DNA of 64,000 nucleotides from CAZOKZ01 sp964580585 (GTDB lineage Bacteria; Sumerlaeota; Sumerlaeia; SLMS01; JAHLLQ01). The notes under the pieces are model-generated. The model saw only the letters and a program-made list of their open reading frames with translations. It searched no databases and was not told the DNA's origin. The translations under genes and the position numbers were made by a program. The stretch spans positions 154,408 to 218,407 of the forward strand of contig CAZOKZ010000001.1 of assembly GCA_964580585.1 (NCBI GenBank), read 5' to 3'. Below are positions 44,859 to 54,700 of the stretch, piece by piece. How positions within the stretch are numbered: the first letter of the stretch is position 1; every line of letters begins with the position of its first letter.

Positions 44859-45221
44859 TCAGGTGGAAGAGGTGAACATCTCCTGCACCTTTGTTTCGTC
44901 ATCGACGATTTTGAAGATATTGGTGAAACCCAGCGTCCGGAAAACCCGGTACACTTTCTCCGTCGGTTTCAGCAAAATCAACTCACCACTGTTTTTTCTC
45001 AACCGATGAGTCAATCCCATCAGCGCGCTAATGCCCGCCGAAGAAATATAGCTCAACTGACTCAGGTTGATCAGTACCTGATTTACCCCTTGGTCAAGCA
45101 ATCCATGTAGAGCGTTCTCAAATCCCACCACCGTGTGACTGTCCAGACAGCCTATAACGTCCACACGGCGAAAACTCTCCTCGGAATTTGCATCATGGAT
45201 CAGAATATCATAGTTTTTCAC
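44859..45221 (-). CDS. RsbV-like STAS anti-anti-sigma factor
   Basis: 120 residues starting at GTG 45221 with a strong GAGGAG six bases upstream. The STAS motif is LINLSQLSYISSAGISALMG (about 64-83), where the second Ser of SSAG is the usual phosphorylation site. Unphosphorylated, such proteins bind the kinase and free its target. It sits between the phosphatase (45 bases upstream) and the RsbW-like gene (39 bases downstream). Confidence 0.93.
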   Translation of the reverse strand: MKNYDILIHDANSEESFRRVDVIGCLDSHTVVGFENALHGLLDQGVNQVLINLSQLSYISSAGISALMGLTHRLRKNSGELILLKPTEKVYRVFRTLGFTNIFKIVDDETKVQEMFTSST

Positions 45222-45266
45222 AACGCACTCCTCGTTAGATCTTCCGAATCAAGACAACCAGTTTTA

Positions 45267-46718
45267 CTAACCCCTAGGTAGTTCATTTTGACTTCGCCAC
45301 CGTAACACGACAAGCGTAATGTCATCATGTTGCGGAATTCCACCAGTAAAATTCGCGATGTCATCCATAATATGCTGGATAATCTCCGTCGGTCTTTCAT
45401 CCGCGCGCTCACGCAACACGTCTTCGAACCGCTGCATCCCATATTCTTCCCGCTCCAGATTCATCGCTTCGGGAACGCCGTCGGTGTATAGAACTGTCGT
45501 ACCGGCGGTCTTCAGGTCAATCTCGGCTTCTTCAAGAACGCCAAACAATTCGTCCTCGATCATGCCAAGCACCATCCCCTCGGGCTCCATGCTCTGGAGA
45601 GGGGCGTTTTTCTTCTCGCAGTAAAGAACTGGCTCGTGTCCGGCGCGAACAAACCGGAAAAAGCCCGTGTGCCTGTCCAGAATCCCGTATGTCGCCGATA
45701 CGAAAATGCTCTCCTTCGTATCGCGGGTCATGATCGTATTGACGCGCAAAAACACCTCGCGTGGCGAGAGATTCGCACGCGCTTCGGCCCGAAGAGCGCT
45801 ACGCAACGTCGCCATCACCAATGCGCCCGGGATACCTTTGCCCGAAACGTCGCCCACCACAATCCCCAGATGGCGGTCGTCGATTTCGATGAAATCGAAA
45901 TAATCGCCCCCGACTTCCAGGGCTGGCTGGCTAAAGCCATGAATTTCGATTTCCGGCAAATCCGGCATCACGCGGGGCAGAAGCAGCATCTGGAAATCCT
46001 GTGCCACGCGCAGTTCCTGCTCCATGCGCTGCTTTTCCGTCAGCTCTTCGTACAGACGAACCATATCGAGCGTCACCGATGCCTGGTCGGCCAGCGCCGT
46101 GACCAAGTCGCGATCCACTTCGTTGAACGTCTGATGCGGCTGGCGCTCGTCTCGCTTGTTGATCAACACCAATACGCCTTGAACGTCGCCACGCACGACA
46201 AGTGGCGCCAGAATCAACCCATCCAGCGGCACCAGATCGCTCGCCGATTGGGGAACGCGCGAATCCACCGAGGCGTCGGGAATCAAAATAGCCTCGCCCG
46301 ATTCCGCCACCAAGCCGATCACCCCTTCGCCTACGCGCAGCTTTTCTTTTTTGACAAATTCTTGCAGGAATTTGCGCCGCGATGCCAACTTGTTGGAGGA
46401 AACTTCGTGCAGTGGGGGGAATAGACCCTGAACCACGCGAGGAACCAGCAGCATCTCGTCGCGTTCATCTTTGATGAAAATGGCTCCCGCGTCCGCTTTA
46501 GTGGCTTTGCGTGAAAACTCCACCACCAACTCGAGCGTCTCGCCTAAATCCATCCGTTTGGTGAGTCGTTCGCCGATTTCGTTCAGGAAATTAAAAACCG
46601 TTTGCCGTTCCCAGTCGCGGTTACGAATCTGGTACGAGTTAAACCACAGCCTTTTCTTCAAACTGAAGATGTAGGCAAACAGAGCGGCAAAGGTCAGGAA
46701 CAGAATCGCAATCTTCAA
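45267..46718 (-). CDS. RsbU-like membrane-anchored GAF/PP2C phosphatase
   Basis: 483 residues. One N-terminal membrane helix (about 2-20), a GAF domain (about 35-215), a short helix, and a SpoIIE/RsbU PP2C domain (about 235-480). Metal-binding acidic motifs are all present: GGDYFDF, VGDVSGKG, YTDGVPEA and HDDITLVVL. It dephosphorylates the STAS protein to switch the pathway on. The only start that includes the helix is TTG 46718, preceded by an in-frame TAG; no clear ribosome binding site is seen, so expression may be low. It is the first gene of the operon. Confidence 0.92.
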   Translation of the reverse strand: MKIAILFLTFAALFAYIFSLKKRLWFNSYQIRNRDWERQTVFNFLNEIGERLTKRMDLGETLELVVEFSRKATKADAGAIFIKDERDEMLLVPRVVQGLFPPLHEVSSNKLASRRKFLQEFVKKEKLRVGEGVIGLVAESGEAILIPDASVDSRVPQSASDLVPLDGLILAPLVVRGDVQGVLVLINKRDERQPHQTFNEVDRDLVTALADQASVTLDMVRLYEELTEKQRMEQELRVAQDFQMLLLPRVMPDLPEIEIHGFSQPALEVGGDYFDFIEIDDRHLGIVVGDVSGKGIPGALVMATLRSALRAEARANLSPREVFLRVNTIMTRDTKESIFVSATYGILDRHTGFFRFVRAGHEPVLYCEKKNAPLQSMEPEGMVLGMIEDELFGVLEEAEIDLKTAGTTVLYTDGVPEAMNLEREEYGMQRFEDVLRERADERPTEIIQHIMDDIANFTGGIPQHDDITLVVLRWRSQNELPRG

Positions 46719-46935
46719 CGGGTGCTAATTATCCACTTTGTTTGGTTTTCAGGATGGACATCATCCTGGGGGATCATAAATGTTTTTTCTTGGCCGTGTC
46801 AAAGCAGGGTGGCAACTCCAATCAGACATTTTAATGACATGTCCCCGTCATTACAATCCGGCTGCGAGTTTCAAACCAGCGCATGACATCACAAATTTGA
46901 TTTCAACGTCAAGACTTCTTGGATCAATCCGATAG

Positions 46936-49176
46936 ATGGTAGTAAAAGAAACTGAGGGTCAAGCCTTCCCCTTTTCACGCCAGGCAATGACTATCTCGGC
47001 CTTGGTTTGGTGCTTGATCGCCCTTGCAATCTGGCTGCTGAGAGGTTGGAAGCTGCATGGTCTTCACGCACCCTGGATCGAGGGTGCAAGTGCCGAATTT
47101 CCTCTACAACAAATTCGAGCGGCAGGCGCCTTTTTGCTCCTGAATACGGCCTGTCTGGGTTGGGGGGGACTGGCCACCTGCAGATTTCGTCTTCGATTAT
47201 TTCATCAACGATTGGTTTTACTTGGGTTAAACCTTCTCGTTGGTCATCTAATTACGGCTCTCCTGATCTTTTTTATCGGGATTGCCGGTCTCTTACCTTG
47301 GGGAATGCTCGTTATCTTTACCGGTTTATTGGGAGTTCCTCGATTTTTTCGCGACACCGCCCATCTCCCCAAACTTCCACCCCCAGCTTGCTCAAAACAC
47401 TTGGTTTTTTGGAAAATCCTGGCCGCCACAATGCTGGGTTTAACGTTTCTAGCTGCACTCGCCCCCGTTGCCGAGAGCGACGGCCTCCGATACCACCTGT
47501 TCGCTCCCCAGGAATACCTCAAGCACGGTGCCATTGATCCACTCCCCTGGCACGCTTTCACAAACCTGCCTTTCCAGACGAATATGCTCTACATGGCTGC
47601 CATGTGGATGGGTGGCATGCGCGCCCCTCAATTGGTTCACTGGACGTATTTGCCACTGATCATGATTTTCGCCGGAGCATTGGGCGAACAACTCATCCGA
47701 ACGTTTCGAGCCAACCGCAAAAACCCGAAACCCTGTTCTCCATCACCCGGAGCGTTATCGATTGGCGTACTTGCAACCTCCGCTCCTGTCATGATGGTGC
47801 TTGCCGGTTGGCCTTTTGTGGATCTCAGCACCTGCGCGTTCCTACTCGCTTCGATTTGGGCGCTCTGTCCAGGCAGTCTGCGTCGCCTCGATCATCGTTT
47901 ACTTGTTTCTGGGATTTTCACCGGTGCCGCGATCGGAACGAAACTGACCGCCGTCATCACAGGAGGCATTACCGGTCTGGTCGTGCTCTCGATTTTGGCC
48001 TCTCGACCGCACAAATTCACGCGTCTATTGCTTTTTGTCCTACCGGCCATGCTGGTGCCAGCGCCATGGCTCGTTAAAAATATCGTCCATCACGGCAATC
48101 CAGTATATCCGGCAGCGTACGGTCTCTTCGGTGGTCCGGAATGGGATCGGGAAACCGATGCATTTTACAAAGCAAAGGCTGCTGAAAAAGGCTTTGGCAA
48201 AAGCCCGATCGATTTCGCGCTGTCCCCGCTTGATGTCACGATTCGTTGGGCGAATCACACTCCCCCCCGGGGAGAAAATCTTTCAACGCAGGGGATTTCC
48301 CGCCTAACGACACCATTCAGTCCTGGATTCGAGGACCAAAATCCGGGCCCCCTTCTGCTTGCCCTGTTGCCATTGGGGATCGGTTTGCTCATGTGGCTGA
48401 TGCTCCGCCGACTCAACTCTCCGATTGTAGCGCTTGTTTTTCTACAACTTGTGCTGGGCTGGATTGTCTGGTTTTTCACCTATCAAAGCGTCCGCTTCAT
48501 GATGCCATTGATTGCATTTACGGCCATCGCAGGAGCGGTTGGAATTCACGCATTGCTTTCCAACTCACAAGACGTAATACCTCGTTTCGTGAGCAAACTG
48601 CTTTCATGGATTCCTGCCATAATCGCCATGGGGGGCGTTGCCTGGTACGCGATTTATCTACTTTTTTCCTCCCCCACCTTTCCGCTGCAAAACGCTACTG
48701 GATTAATTCGAGAAGACCAATACCTTTCGCTTCGACTCGATTACTATGATGCCGTGGATTGGCTCAATATCGAGACCGAAGCGAACGAAAAAGTCTTCTA
48801 TATTGGCGAATATCGCGGACTCTACGCCCAGTACGACGCGCAATTATCCGACTGGTTTGATGTGCCACGCATTTTATCGGAATTGCGTCAGACGGAATCG
48901 AACCAGGCGCTTCTGGAGAAATGGAAAACAGAAAATATTCGGTTCATTCTGTACAATCTGAAGGAACTGAAACTATTCGCGTCGCTGTACTTCTTTCCAC
49001 GATTTAACCCGGAAGAAGTAAACCGATTCGAAGAGCTTCATCACCTGTTATTGGAAAAAGGGAACGTCGTTTTTGAACCGCGTGAAGAAATTTACGTCAT
49101 CGATCTGCAACCGATTTACGCGACGTTAAACGATCCAAACGCTCCAGCAACCGATCGATCAGAACATCCCAATTGA
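46936..49176 (+). CDS. GT-C-like polytopic membrane protein (paralogue of 7462-9504)
   Basis: 746 residues with about 13 membrane helices up to residue 580 and a soluble C-terminal region of 160 residues. VAESDGLRYHLFAPQEYL (near 177) carries the acidic residue and YHL motif shared with the protein at 7462-9504, and both have a similar G-A-G-K helix later. A GT-C glycosyltransferase role is likely. The last 80 bases overlap the end of the convergent GT4 gene. Before it, 46719-46935 contains only small hairpins (for example 7 pairs near 46752). Confidence 0.75.
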   Translation: MVVKETEGQAFPFSRQAMTISALVWCLIALAIWLLRGWKLHGLHAPWIEGASAEFPLQQIRAAGAFLLLNTACLGWGGLATCRFRLRLFHQRLVLLGLNLLVGHLITALLIFFIGIAGLLPWGMLVIFTGLLGVPRFFRDTAHLPKLPPPACSKHLVFWKILAATMLGLTFLAALAPVAESDGLRYHLFAPQEYLKHGAIDPLPWHAFTNLPFQTNMLYMAAMWMGGMRAPQLVHWTYLPLIMIFAGALGEQLIRTFRANRKNPKPCSPSPGALSIGVLATSAPVMMVLAGWPFVDLSTCAFLLASIWALCPGSLRRLDHRLLVSGIFTGAAIGTKLTAVITGGITGLVVLSILASRPHKFTRLLLFVLPAMLVPAPWLVKNIVHHGNPVYPAAYGLFGGPEWDRETDAFYKAKAAEKGFGKSPIDFALSPLDVTIRWANHTPPRGENLSTQGISRLTTPFSPGFEDQNPGPLLLALLPLGIGLLMWLMLRRLNSPIVALVFLQLVLGWIVWFFTYQSVRFMMPLIAFTAIAGAVGIHALLSNSQDVIPRFVSKLLSWIPAIIAMGGVAWYAIYLLFSSPTFPLQNATGLIREDQYLSLRLDYYDAVDWLNIETEANEKVFYIGEYRGLYAQYDAQLSDWFDVPRILSELRQTESNQALLEKWKTENIRFILYNLKELKLFASLYFFPRFNPEEVNRFEELHHLLLEKGNVVFEPREEIYVIDLQPIYATLNDPNAPATDRSEHPN

Positions 49177-50341
49177 ACTCGGTCTGGGCCAGGGTTCGCG
49201 CTTTTCGTCCCATCCGTTCACGCTGCATGGGATTGTCAATCAACTCAATGATCGCGCGGGCAAAGTCCTCGGGAGTGGGCTCACATCCAAGACCCACCTC
49301 GTTGTTTTGCATCAATGCGCGCACATCGCCAACATTACAAGCCACTTGGGGTCTGCCAGCGGCCAAATGATCGCCAATTTTATTCGGCCAACGGCTCCTA
49401 TTAAAAGAGGTGTCTGTCATTGGAACCAGCATGATGTCGGCCGCTCCAATAAACTCGGGAATTCGCGCAAAAGGAACACGTCCGAATTGTTGAATGCGAT
49501 CGGCAATACCGCGTTCGGTCAGCGCCTCTTCCCCACCATAAAACCCCGGACCAACGACTATCATTCGGCACTCGGGGCGCTTGCGAAAGACGATTCGAAG
49601 CGCATCGAGCAGCAAGCGTTCATCCGGATGGTAGTTGGCAATGTAGCCCAGTGTTACTTTTTCAGCATCGATTCCGAGTTTCTTGCGACACTCGCTCTTG
49701 TCGAGTGGTTGGATGTGTTCCAAATCCGCGCCACTCACCATAGGGTGAATGCGATGCGGTGGAACACCGAGACTCAATGCGCGGCGATCGAGAAATCGGC
49801 TGATGACGGTGAGCAAATCACAAGACCGAGCGGCGGATTCTTCCATTCGACCATCGAATTTGTCACAGAGATCGCGCAAACGGTCGCGTAGGGATCGAGC
49901 CGGTCCGCGTGATTCGCGAACCATCGCCAGAATACCGTCCTCGCCGTACAGGTCGCACCAGTCGCAAATCCAGGTTGCGCCACGTAATGCCCGGGCAAGT
50001 CGCGCGGGAACTTGATCCACCGGTCGATGCGAAAAACAATACACCACGTCCCATCGACGTGTTGCCGCTGCCCAAAGACGCCAGAGCACTCCGATGGGCG
50101 AAGTTCCCTCGTCCGGTGAATACAGAAATGTCCAATTGGGCGTTTCCCACACTTCGATACCGTCGCGTTCTCCTCGCCGCGGACGATATCTTCCCGGTCC
50201 CGTTGTCATAAATGTCACCCGCCACCCACGAGCATGCAATATCTGGGCGACCTTCCACGCACGGAAATACGTCCCGTGCTCCTTCATATTGTGATTAAGG
50301 ACAAGGATGGAACGCGGTTCGGACTTTGGTGTCTGGTTCAT
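49097..50341 (-). CDS. GT4-family glycosyltransferase
   Basis: 414 residues. The N-terminal lobe starts ILVLNHNMKEHGTYFRAWKV, with the acceptor-side loop, and the C-terminal lobe has the donor motif region VTLGYIANYHPDERLLLDAL, then MIVVGPGFYGG and ADIMLVPMTDTSFNRSRWP with PNKIGDHLAAGRPQV, which is the GT4 E-x7-E-like segment with substitution. It would add a sugar from a nucleotide donor in surface glycan assembly. Its 3' end overlaps the membrane protein gene by 80 bases tail to tail, an unusual length. Confidence 0.87.
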   Translation of the reverse strand: MNQTPKSEPRSILVLNHNMKEHGTYFRAWKVAQILHARGWRVTFMTTGPGRYRPRRGERDGIEVWETPNWTFLYSPDEGTSPIGVLWRLWAAATRRWDVVYCFSHRPVDQVPARLARALRGATWICDWCDLYGEDGILAMVRESRGPARSLRDRLRDLCDKFDGRMEESAARSCDLLTVISRFLDRRALSLGVPPHRIHPMVSGADLEHIQPLDKSECRKKLGIDAEKVTLGYIANYHPDERLLLDALRIVFRKRPECRMIVVGPGFYGGEEALTERGIADRIQQFGRVPFARIPEFIGAADIMLVPMTDTSFNRSRWPNKIGDHLAAGRPQVACNVGDVRALMQNNEVGLGCEPTPEDFARAIIELIDNPMQRERMGRKARTLAQTEFNWDVLIDRLLERLDRLTSRKSVADR

Positions 50342-50461
50342 AAAGGTGAGGGCTTCAACCGAGGAGAAGAGTCAGCTACACCGAATAATTGAATTCTGCC
50401 CGGAATCTCCTGGATTGACACAAGAGGAATAATCAACATGAACAAAATCATCGTAAAGCAA

Positions 50462-51388
50462 CTAATTTGAACAATCCGAGCAGATCGACACCGCTACGCG
50501 CGCAGCCAAATCACAGTTGTTTCGGATTAATGCCAGATTTGCTTTCATGCTATCGCCATCGGTCATTTCGCGTACCCGGCCCAGAACGAACGGAGTCAAT
50601 TCGCGTCCGGCAATCCCTAAATTATTTGCCTCGACCAACGCCGAAGCAATCACATCCTCAAGTTGCTCAATCGGCATGGCCTCTTTTGCGGGCGGATCGG
50701 TCACCACGAGAACTGCGGCGCCTACCTTTAATGCCCGGTGCGCTTTGAGCATTGCTGGAATTTCATCCGGCGCTTCGATGCGCACATCCACGGGGATATC
50801 GCGCCCTGGCGAGTAAAACAGGGGAAACCACTCGGTTTGATAGCCAATAACGGGCACCCCGTGGGTTTCAAGCTGCTCGCGCGTGGCGGAAACATCCAGG
50901 ATGGCCTTCGCCCCGGCGCAAACCAGCAATACATCGAACCGCCCGAGTGCCGTTATATCGGACGAGATATCCAAGACTTGACCGAATTGGCGGTGAACGC
51001 CACCGATACCTCCGGTTGCTGCAACAGAAATGCCAGCATGATGCGCAGCAAGAAGAGTGGAGCTGACACTGCACGAGCCATAGCCTTTTCCTGCCAGCAC
51101 AACGCCGAGGTTGCTCAAATTGGTCTTGGCCACCTTGTCTGAATTCGCCAGTTCTGCCAACTCGGCATCTTCCAGCCCGACAATGATTTTCCCGCGCCGA
51201 ATGCCAATCGTTGCGGGCACAGCTCCTTGAGAACGCACGAGTTGCTCGCAGTCGCGTGCCGTTTCCAACCCCGTCGGCTGGGGCATCCCGTGTGTCATGA
51301 TGGTCGTTTCGAGCGCCACAATGGGGCGATGATCCGCAAGCGCAGCGGCAACTTCCGGACGAACCTCTATATAGTCGGACGGAATCAT
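50462..51388 (-). CDS. psuG: Pseudouridine-5'-phosphate glycosidase
   Basis: 308 residues from the ATG at 51388, which has AAAGG nine bases upstream. Family motifs are VALETTIMTHGMPQPTGLET, PATIGIRRGKIIVGL, and ATGGIGGVHR with the catalytic Lys earlier in KTNLSN. The enzyme splits pseudouridine 5'-phosphate to uracil and ribose 5-phosphate, recycling modified RNA. The kinase partner psuK is not adjacent. A short frame 21 bases upstream is not needed. Confidence 0.95.
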   Translation of the reverse strand: MIPSDYIEVRPEVAAALADHRPIVALETTIMTHGMPQPTGLETARDCEQLVRSQGAVPATIGIRRGKIIVGLEDAELAELANSDKVAKTNLSNLGVVLAGKGYGSCSVSSTLLAAHHAGISVAATGGIGGVHRQFGQVLDISSDITALGRFDVLLVCAGAKAILDVSATREQLETHGVPVIGYQTEWFPLFYSPGRDIPVDVRIEAPDEIPAMLKAHRALKVGAAVLVVTDPPAKEAMPIEQLEDVIASALVEANNLGIAGRELTPFVLGRVREMTDGDSMKANLALIRNNCDLAARVAVSICSDCSN

Positions 51389-51545
51389 GAAGATGACCTT
51401 TCTGGCCATTCGGTTTCAGATCATGCATGATACATTGGGACAAAAAAGTGTACCAATTCGGTCGAGTTGGTGCCAATGAAAACAATGAGGTGATTTTTCC
51501 ACAGGTTATTTTTGTGATCGACACCCTCGGGAGGGCTACTTACTG

Positions 51546-51618
51546 TTGTCCTAAGTGAAGCCAATTCACGACTGTGAATGGAGGGGACAAAAGCACTTGC
51601 GCTCGCTCGTGCGGGCTT
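51546..51618 (+). promoter_or_regulatory. Structured leader of the secreted subtilase gene
   Basis: TTGTCC 51546-51551 pairs with GGACAA 51585-51590, enclosing an 8-pair stem (51561-51569 with 51574-51581, one bulged A, GACT loop). A further GCAC/GTGC stem (51593-51596 with 51609-51612) follows. The 325-base gap 51389-51713 otherwise holds no gene. It could be a thermosensor or ligand-responsive leader; nothing known was matched. Confidence 0.4.
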
Positions 51619-51713
51619 CTAATCCATTCATAGTGAAATCAACAATTTTTCCCACTTTTGAGGGTGGGGGGCATTGCGCCTATCGAATCCATTTTGATGA
51701 CCAAGGATATCCT

Positions 51714-54700
51714 ATGGAGCGCTGGAAATCTCATCGGGCTGCCCTTCGCGCGTTGGGTTTTGCGCTGACGACAGGGGCCGCACTCTTGCTGGCTCCGGCC
51801 GCGGGGTCAGCCAGTTCGCCGGACATGTACACGGTTTTTCAGGGAAAACAAATCCCCCTCGTACAGGCGGACTTTTCGGCTCTGGAGTACCCCAAGGGGT
51901 TGGACAAATCTACTATCAAGGAGATGGGACGCCAGGACGCCGAAATCCTTGGATTTGAAGTTCTCGACATCCACCTTCCCGGTGGTGAAATTGCCGTTAA
52001 AGCCAACCTGGACACGGTCCGAAAAGCACTGAAAGCCAAATCCGGCGATCTTACAGCCTCGATAAAGGCCCAACCGGTCTTTTACTACGGCGGCAACAAG
52101 TCAGAAGCAGCTTTGCTCACGATTCCCGATCGACTGATTGTGGCCTTTAATCAGAATGTCGGCATCGATGTTCGCGAAAAGCTGCTCGCGCGCTACGATT
52201 TGACGGTTCATCACAAGTTGACCGAGTATCTTTATTCCGTCGAATCCTCGATTGGAGCGGAGAACATTCCGCAACTCGCCGTTCAAATCGCCGAAGAAAA
52301 CCAATCGATCGTTCGGTACACTGAACCGGTCATGACGACCCAGATCGAATCGACCCGCTCGACTGCCATCCCGGCGGGCGATCTGGGTGACCCGCTGAAA
52401 GACTTTCAGTGGCATCTGAATAACTCGGGCGACAACACGACGACATTCAACTCCTCGCGTTTTGCGCAAGATAACGATATCGACGCACCTCGCGCCTGGA
52501 ACTGGAACACGCGGGGAGAATTCCTGGGCGATGGCCGCGAACGTGGTTACTACGGCAACCCGGACAACGATCCGCCGCTGAACACGGACTATCCAATCAT
52601 TGTCGGTGTTTTCGATACGGGTACGGATTTTACACACGAAGATTGGGAAACCAACGACAGCGACCCGGAAAACGGCTCTCTGACAAATGACTCGGCCATT
52701 GCCGTCATCGATTCGCTTCGTGGTTTTGACTACCTGGACGCCGATCCGGATCCCAAACCCGGTATCAGTTCACACGGCACCGCCGTGGCAGGCGTGATCG
52801 CCGGTCAACGTAATAACGGCGTTGGCGGTATTGGCGTCGCCCCTGGCGTGAAGATTTACACGTATCGTTTGCTTGACGATGGACGTTCTGCATCGAGCGA
52901 CGATTTTGCAAACGCCGTTTTGGATGCAGCTACCAAGAGTGTTGACATTGGCAACCACTCCTACAGCGGTTACATTCCGACGCAGGTCGTTTCCGACGCG
53001 CACCAGTTTGCTTTTGAATCCGGCCGATTCGGTCGAGGCATGTTGAACTTCTGTTCCAGCAGCAACGATTACACGTTCATGAAATATCCCGCACTGTACG
53101 ACTATTCTATTTCCGTCGGCGGTGTAAGCCATTTTGCCGAGCGCGTTTCATACGCAAGTTACGGTGGAAAGCTGGATTTCGTCGGTCCAACACAGGAATT
53201 TGGCGGCCCCGGGATTGTTACAAACGATATCATGGGTGCTGGCGGCAGCGTCGCCCCAGACCCCACGAATCTGGATAACCCCAACGGAAACTACGATTTC
53301 GGCTTCAATGGAACGAGCGCCTCGTGCCCGGTCATTGCTGGCGTAGCGGCTTTGACACTCGCCGAAGATCCTACGATGACATCGGCGGAACTCTTCAATC
53401 TGTTGGCCAGCACAGCCGACCGCGTCCAAGATCCGCTGAGTTACTTCCCGAAAACATCGAATGCAGGCCGCATGGACTATGTGGATCGGGAAGATGGAAA
53501 TACAACAAAGAGCGGAGTGTTTGGACAACCCAACGGCTTCCGCAAGTTCACGGGCTTGTATTCCGATGGCTTCAATGTGGAGTTCGGTTACGGACGTCCA
53601 AATCCCTATAACGCCATTACCAACCAACTGGCCGAAAGCCCGTTGCGCGACTATATTAACAACGACACCGATTCGTTGTTCCCAGGACTTGACGAAGAAG
53701 TTCCGTTCTACAGTTCGGGACAACAACTCGATTACGGCGAGTTGAAGTTGGTCTATCAATCAAACTTCGACCGCGACGCACGACTGGTTTTAAATAATTG
53801 TACGCAACTCTTGGAAGACGGCATTCTCGAAGGCGAAGATGAATTCGATGAGTGCTTACTCAATAACTCGGTTCCATTGGAAAACAAAGAGTGGTTTTTC
53901 AGTGCTGCGGTATTTACAGATTGCGAAACGGGTGAGTTCCCCCCGGTCGAAATCGGGTACGAACTTCTGAGCTCTTATCCGCAAAGACACCCCATTGAAT
54001 TTGCACCCGATAATCCAGAAACCGAAATCGTAAACGAGTCGTTTCCGCAATCGTTTGTGGTCGTCTCGTCCTCACGGCATACTTTCGATCCTGGACATTT
54101 CGATGATGAAACCAACCCGTTTCCCCCATTTAGCATCCCAGCGACGAACGGTGATCATTATTACAACCCACGTGGTCGATATATTTACCAGGCCAGGCCA
54201 ACTGTCATCGACGATGAAACATATGATCTTGCCTACCGAATGATCAATCCAGCCATCGATTTAGGCGATAGCTTCACAGGCGATGTTCCTGTGATTGTCG
54301 AAGTCACCTTGATGCATGAACTGGGAATCGAGAATGCCCTGACGGGCGGGCTTGAGTTCGATTCGATTGCCGTTCGGGCTAACGGTTCAACCATCGGAAC
54401 CATTATTGGCGACAGCAGTAATACACCGGTCTTCCCGTTACTCCCCCCCAGCGATGACGATCCGGTCGAGGACAACTGCGGATTCTTCTGGCCAATTTGG
54501 AATAATGCGGGCCAAGCGTACGCGCCTGAAAAATCCTGGGCGAATTTCTACCAGACTCCCGAGAACAAACCGGTTTCCGAACTGAATTTCCGTACTTATC
54601 GTTTCCCAGCCTATTTTATATCCAGTCCGATGTCGCTGGAAATCCGGCTGGTCAGTGGTGATTCTTATCTTCCGGAATATGAAGTGGATGAAGATGGAAT

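Noticed and set aside
51555..51713. N-terminal 53-residue extension of the subtilase
   Set aside because: It is not signal-peptide-like, covers the leader hairpins, and the ATG at 51714 has a good ribosome binding site and signal peptide.
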